Positions 61,134 through 64,000 of a DNA stretch of 64,000 bases are shown here, one piece after another. The stretch is from Sphingobium aromaticiconvertens. Its GTDB lineage: Bacteria > Pseudomonadota > Alphaproteobacteria > Sphingomonadales > Sphingomonadaceae. The notes below the pieces were generated by a model. The model saw only the letters and a list, made by a program, of their open reading frames with translations. It did not search any database and was not told the DNA's origin. Each line of letters starts with the position of its first letter. The stretch's first letter is position 1. Location: positions 1,037,501 through 1,101,500 of the forward strand of contig NZ_JBANRJ010000001.1 of assembly GCF_037154075.1 (NCBI RefSeq), in the 5' to 3' direction. Both the position numbers and the translations under genes were made by a program.

Positions 61134-62576
61134 ATGACTGACATCACCTCGCACTTCACCGATGCCCGTGGCCTGCTTTACCGTCCGGGGCTGCTTGATC
61201 CCGACACTGCAAGGCGCTTGACCGCAGACGCGCTCAAGGCTTGCGATGATGGCGAACTCTATCTCCAATATCGCGCGAGCGAGAGCTTCGGCTTCGACGA
61301 TGGACGTCTGAAGACCGCCGACTACTCCACCGATGCAGGCTTTGGCTTGCGCGGCGTGTCGGGCGAAATGACAGGCTTTGCCCATGCCAATGACATTAGC
61401 GAGGCCGCGATCCGCCGGGCGGCCCAGACGCTGACGTTGCTCGACCCGGCGAAGGGGCAGCCCGCGCCGCCTCCAGCACGCACCAACCGTCATCTCTACA
61501 CCGACGCAAATCCGCTGGAAATCGTCCCCTTCGCCGAAAAGGTGATGCTGTGCGGAGAGATTGACGCCGCCGCCCGTGCGCGTGACCCGCGTGTGGCGCA
61601 GGTGTCGGTCAGCCTCGCAGGCAGCTGGTCGGTGATCGAGGTTGTGCGCGCGGATGGTTTTACCGCCACGGACATCCGCCCGCTGGTGCGCCTCAATGTT
61701 TCGATCATCCTGGAGGAAGATGGCCGCCGTGAAAGTGGCAGCTTCGGTATTGGCGGGCGCTATCTTTACGATCAGGTCATGGAGCCGGCCGTCTGGAACC
61801 GCGCCATTGATGAGGCGATTGCCCAGGCGCGCGTCAATCTCCGTTCGGTCCCGGCCCCTGCGGGCGAGATGACCGTGCTGCTTGGCCCCGGCTGGCCCGG
61901 CGTGCTGGTGCATGAAGCCATCGGGCATGGGCTTGAGGGCGACTTCAACCGCAAGGGTACCAGCGCCTTTTCCGGCCGTATCGGCGAACGCGTCGCCGCC
62001 CCTGGCGTCACCGTGGTTGACGATGGCTCGATCGCGTCGCGTCGCGGCTCGCTCAGCATCGACGATGAAGGCACGCCGACGCGCGAAACCGTGCTGATCG
62101 AGGACGGCATTCTCAAGGGCTATATGCAGGATCGCCTCAATGCCCGGCTGATGGGTGTCGAGCCGACCGGCAACGGTCGCCGCGAAAGCTATGCCCACGC
62201 CCCCATGCCGCGCATGACCAACACCTTCATCACCGGCGGCAACGATGATCCCGAGGAACTGCTGGCGGGCATGAAGTCCGGCATCTTCGCCAAGAGCTTC
62301 GGCGGTGGTCAGGTCGACATCGTCTCGGGCAAGTTCGTCTTTTCCTGCACGGAGGCGTATAAGGTCGAAAATGGCAAACTGGGCGATCCCATCAAGGGCG
62401 CCACCCTGATCGGCGACGGGCCGACCGCGCTGACCAAGGTCATCGGCATCGGGAATGACTGGGCGCTGGACGAGGGCATCGGCATGTGCGGCAAGGGGGG
62501 GCAAAGCGTCCCCGCCGGTGTCGGGCAACCGACCCTGTTGATGGAAGGCCTGACCGTCGGCGGCACCGCGACCTGA
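61134..62576 (+). CDS. tldD: Metalloprotease TldD
   Basis: TldD of 480 residues, half of the TldD/TldE metalloprotease that processes microcin/CcdA-type peptides. The zinc motif HEAIGHGLEGD is near residue 260 (His260, Glu261, His264). Downstream segments RRGSLSIDDEGTPTRETVLIEDG, MPRMTNTFI, and EGIGMCGKGGQSVPAGVGQPTL are typical. ATG 61134 is the first start compatible with the conserved N-terminus; the frame upstream overlaps the FAH gene. It marks the return to housekeeping sequence. TldE is not in the window. Confidence 0.95.
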   Translation: MTDITSHFTDARGLLYRPGLLDPDTARRLTADALKACDDGELYLQYRASESFGFDDGRLKTADYSTDAGFGLRGVSGEMTGFAHANDISEAAIRRAAQTLTLLDPAKGQPAPPPARTNRHLYTDANPLEIVPFAEKVMLCGEIDAAARARDPRVAQVSVSLAGSWSVIEVVRADGFTATDIRPLVRLNVSIILEEDGRRESGSFGIGGRYLYDQVMEPAVWNRAIDEAIAQARVNLRSVPAPAGEMTVLLGPGWPGVLVHEAIGHGLEGDFNRKGTSAFSGRIGERVAAPGVTVVDDGSIASRRGSLSIDDEGTPTRETVLIEDGILKGYMQDRLNARLMGVEPTGNGRRESYAHAPMPRMTNTFITGGNDDPEELLAGMKSGIFAKSFGGGQVDIVSGKFVFSCTEAYKVENGKLGDPIKGATLIGDGPTALTKVIGIGNDWALDEGIGMCGKGGQSVPAGVGQPTLLMEGLTVGGTAT

Positions 62577-62585
62577 AGGACGGAC

Positions 62586-62655
62586 GCGCCGGATCGCGCC
62601 AATCGGAGCCACCTGTGCCATCGGCTGCGGAACGCATCCGGCGCAGACGCGTCTT
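62586..62655. repeat. Inverted repeat between tldD and DUF924 gene
   Basis: GCGCCGGAT at 62586-62594 is exactly inverted at 62636-62644 (ATCCGGCGC). It is followed by the palindrome AGACGCGTCT and TTTT at 62654-62657. It could be a weak terminator, but the long loop and the nearby start codon leave this open. Confidence 0.35.
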
Positions 62656-62661
62656 TTGCCT

Positions 62662-63237
62662 ATGAACATGCTGACCAACAGCCATGACGCCGTGACCGAG
62701 GACTGGGCCGCAGGGGTTGTCGATTTCTGGTTCAACCAGGTTGGCGAATCTGGCTGGTGGAGTCATGATGAGGCGCTTGACCGTCGCTGCAAGGCGCGCT
62801 TCCTGAAATTGTGGGAGGAAAAGCGCACTCTCCCGGCAGAAGTCTTTCTCGACAGAGCTGATGAAGCGCTTGCCGCCGTGTTGCTGTTCGACCAGCTTTC
62901 CCGCAACATGTTCCGGGGCGCTGCCCGCGCCTTCGAAACCGATCCGTTGGCCCGCGACATCGCAAAGGGGGCCATCGCCCATGGCTATGACATCCAGATC
63001 GGCGGCGCTGGCCGTGCATTTTTCTACATGCCTTTCCAGCATAGCGAAGCGATCGAGGATCAGGACCTGTCCTTGACCCTGTTTGAAGGACTGGGCGACG
63101 ATCAATCGCTGGACTTCGCTCGTCAGCACCATGCCGTCATTGCCCGTTTCGGTCGTTTCCCCCACCGCAACGCCGTGCTTGGCCGCCAAACCCGCCCTGA
63201 AGAGGCCGCCGCCGTCAGCGAAGGCACGGGCTGGTAG
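62662..63237 (+). CDS. DUF924 family protein
   Basis: Small soluble all-helical protein of 191 residues. The family pattern is present: VVDFWFNQVGESGWW near the start, LAAVLLFDQLSRNMFRGAARAFETDPLA in the middle, AFFYMPFQHSEAIEDQD, and FARQHHAVIARFGRFPHRNAVLGR near the end. DUF924 has a TPR-like fold and no assigned reaction. ATG 62662 is chosen over a TTG at 62656. A stand-alone gene between tldD and the nitrogen operon. Confidence 0.9.
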   Translation: MNMLTNSHDAVTEDWAAGVVDFWFNQVGESGWWSHDEALDRRCKARFLKLWEEKRTLPAEVFLDRADEALAAVLLFDQLSRNMFRGAARAFETDPLARDIAKGAIAHGYDIQIGGAGRAFFYMPFQHSEAIEDQDLSLTLFEGLGDDQSLDFARQHHAVIARFGRFPHRNAVLGRQTRPEEAAAVSEGTGW

Positions 63238-63375
63238 AAAAGTTCGAATCCTCCACTCATATGCTGCCCAAAAATTAGGCAGCACCGCGCATTTGCACAA
63301 TTTTTTAGCGGCCATCGCCCTCCGTTGGGATCAGGCACAGCGCATTTGCCTCGTATTAACGCTCATTTAAGAAAC

Positions 63376-63391
63376 TGGCACGGCTCTTGCT
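63376..63391 (+). promoter_or_regulatory. Sigma-54 promoter of glnK-amtB
   Basis: TGGCACGGCTCTTGCT fits the -24/-12 consensus (TGGCACG, four bases, TTGCT) exactly. It lies 35 bases upstream of the P-II ATG. RpoN/NtrC control under nitrogen limitation is expected. No unambiguous NtrC site could be read upstream. Confidence 0.9.
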
Positions 63392-63425
63392 GTGTTCCTC
63401 CTGCACACCAGCAACAGGGGGCGAC

Positions 63426-63764
63426 ATGAAACTAGTGATGGCTATCATCAAGCCGTTCAAGCTTGACGATGTCCGCGAGGCACTGTCCTCGCTGGGGATC
63501 GCCGGCATGACCGTAAGCGAGGTCAAGGGGTTCGGGCGGCAGAAAGGCCAGACCGAAATCTACCGCGGCGCCGAATATTCGACGAACATGGTTCCGAAGA
63601 TCAAGATCGAGGTAGTCTGCGACGACGACCTTGCCCCGCGCGTGGTGGAGGCTGTTCAGGCCGCCGCTAATTCGGGCGCCATCGGCGATGGCAAGATTTT
63701 CGTCCTCGATGTGGGTCAAGCCGTGCGGATCCGCACCGGTGAGACCGGCGAAACCGCGCTGTAA
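63426..63764 (+). CDS. glnK: P-II family nitrogen regulatory protein (GlnK)
   Basis: P-II signal protein of 112 residues, a trimer that binds 2-oxoglutarate and ATP/ADP and gates Amt[13 protein letters not shown] start, T-loop with the uridylylation Tyr51 in [15 protein letters not shown]-loop [14 protein letters not shown], and the C-loop [12 protein letters not shown]. Immediately upstream of an ammonium transporter and under a sigma-54 promoter, it is named GlnK rather than GlnB on context. Confidence 0.95.
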   Translation: MKLVMAIIKPFKLDDVREALSSLGIAGMTVSEVKGFGRQKGQTEIYRGAEYSTNMVPKIKIEVVCDDDLAPRVVEAVQAAANSGAIGDGKIFVLDVGQAVRIRTGETGETAL

Positions 63765-63774
63765 CAAGGGGGGA

Positions 63775-64000
63775 ATGATGACAGTTTCCAAGACACTCTG
63801 CGGCGCGCTGGGGGCCACCGGCCTCTCGCTGTTCGCCGCTATGCCCGCCTGGGCGCAGGAGGCCGCGACCGCAGCTGCTGCCGCGCCTGTGCCTAACAAG
63901 GGCGATACGGCGTGGATGATGATATCGACCGTCCTCGTCCTCGCGATGATCCTGCCCGGCCTCGCGCTGTTCTATGGCGGTCTGGTCCGGACGAAGAACA
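63775..64000 (+). CDS. amtB: Ammonium transporter AmtB, N-terminal part (cut by window)
   Basis: The first 75 codons are visible. A signal peptide ([23 protein letters not shown]) is followed by a short Ala-rich linker. The first transmembrane helix follows ([33 protein letters not shown]), matching the Amt start. Start ATG 63775 (or 63778) follows AAGGGGGG, ten bases after the glnK stop. Confidence 0.92.
   Translation, partial: MMTVSKTLCGALGATGLSLFAAMPAWAQEAATAAAAAPVPNKGDTAWMMISTVLVLAMILPGLALFYGGLVRTKN

Noticed and set aside
63238..63375. NtrC enhancer sites upstream of glnK
   Set aside because: GCAC half-sites are present, but no pair forms a convincing GCAC-N6-GTGC palindrome.
1..64000. 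tRNA genes, CRISPR arrays, prophage attachment sites
   Set aside because: No cloverleaf, regular spaced repeats or integrase gene were seen in the intergenic regions.

Overview
The window looks like a chromosomal carbohydrate-utilisation island of a sphingomonad-type alphaproteobacterium. Three large TonB-dependent receptors, high GC, dense operons with ATGA/TGATG overlaps, many twin-arginine (Tat) signal peptides and the glnK-amtB pair support this. Genus is not resolved. No tRNA, rRNA or CRISPR array was seen.

Layout. 1-6752: a DUF5060-type glycoside hydrolase cut by the window edge, a GH43 relic, TonB receptor 1, and a convergent (alpha/alpha)6-barrel hydrolase. 5085-16703 (minus): one long operon running from a CaiB/BaiF CoA-transferase (split by an IS1380-family element) through a MaoC dehydratase, a ribose-type ABC importer, a signal-less solute-binding-like protein, a Gfo/Idh oxidoreductase and an SDR to the (alpha/alpha)6 hydrolase. 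Divergent from it lies a second signal-less solute-binding-like protein coupled to a second CoA-transferase (16808-19068). 19075-25578: deoxysugar catabolism (aldo-keto reductase, lactonase, SDR) with a GH28-like enzyme and a GH141-like enzyme. A 24-codon ORF at 22696-22770 looks like an in-frame collapsed fumarylacetoacetate-hydrolase-family gene. 25662-38167: TonB receptor 2, two GH2 enzymes, a GH95 enzyme and a GH28-like enzyme. 38226-45112 (minus): L-lactate dehydrogenase, glycerate kinase, 2-hydroxyacid dehydrogenase, enoyl-CoA hydratase, a third CoA-transferase, SDR and a DUF4432 epimerase. 45194-48911: deoxysugar mutarotase, GntR/FCD regulator, acid-sugar dehydratase and MFS transporter. 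48996-58588: TonB receptor 3, two pectin methylesterases around a polygalacturonase, a third GH28-like enzyme and a second DUF5060 enzyme. 58909-61090: a second GntR/FCD regulator and a large FAH-family enzyme. 61134-64000: housekeeping genes (tldD, DUF924) and the start of a sigma-54-driven glnK-amtB operon.

How it may work (inference). Homogalacturonan is demethylated and cut by the CE8 and GH28 enzymes. Fucosylated or galactosylated side chains are trimmed by GH95, GH141 and GH2 enzymes. Oligomers enter through TonB receptors, and sugars enter by MFS or ABC transport. The released 6-deoxyhexose would be oxidised without phosphorylation: mutarotase, aldo-keto reductase, lactonase, acid-sugar dehydratase, SDR, diketo-acid cleavage, then L-lactate oxidation by LldD. 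The cleavage enzyme is the step that seems deleted here.

Two recurrent upstream motifs tie the scattered operons together. One is ATAATACATATTAT-like (at least eight sites) and one is TTTACAAsAT-like (six sites). The two GntR/FCD regulators in the window are the natural candidates to bind them. The most unusual element is the pairing of signal-less solute-binding-like proteins with CaiB/BaiF CoA-transferases and a MaoC dehydratase inside a sugar locus.
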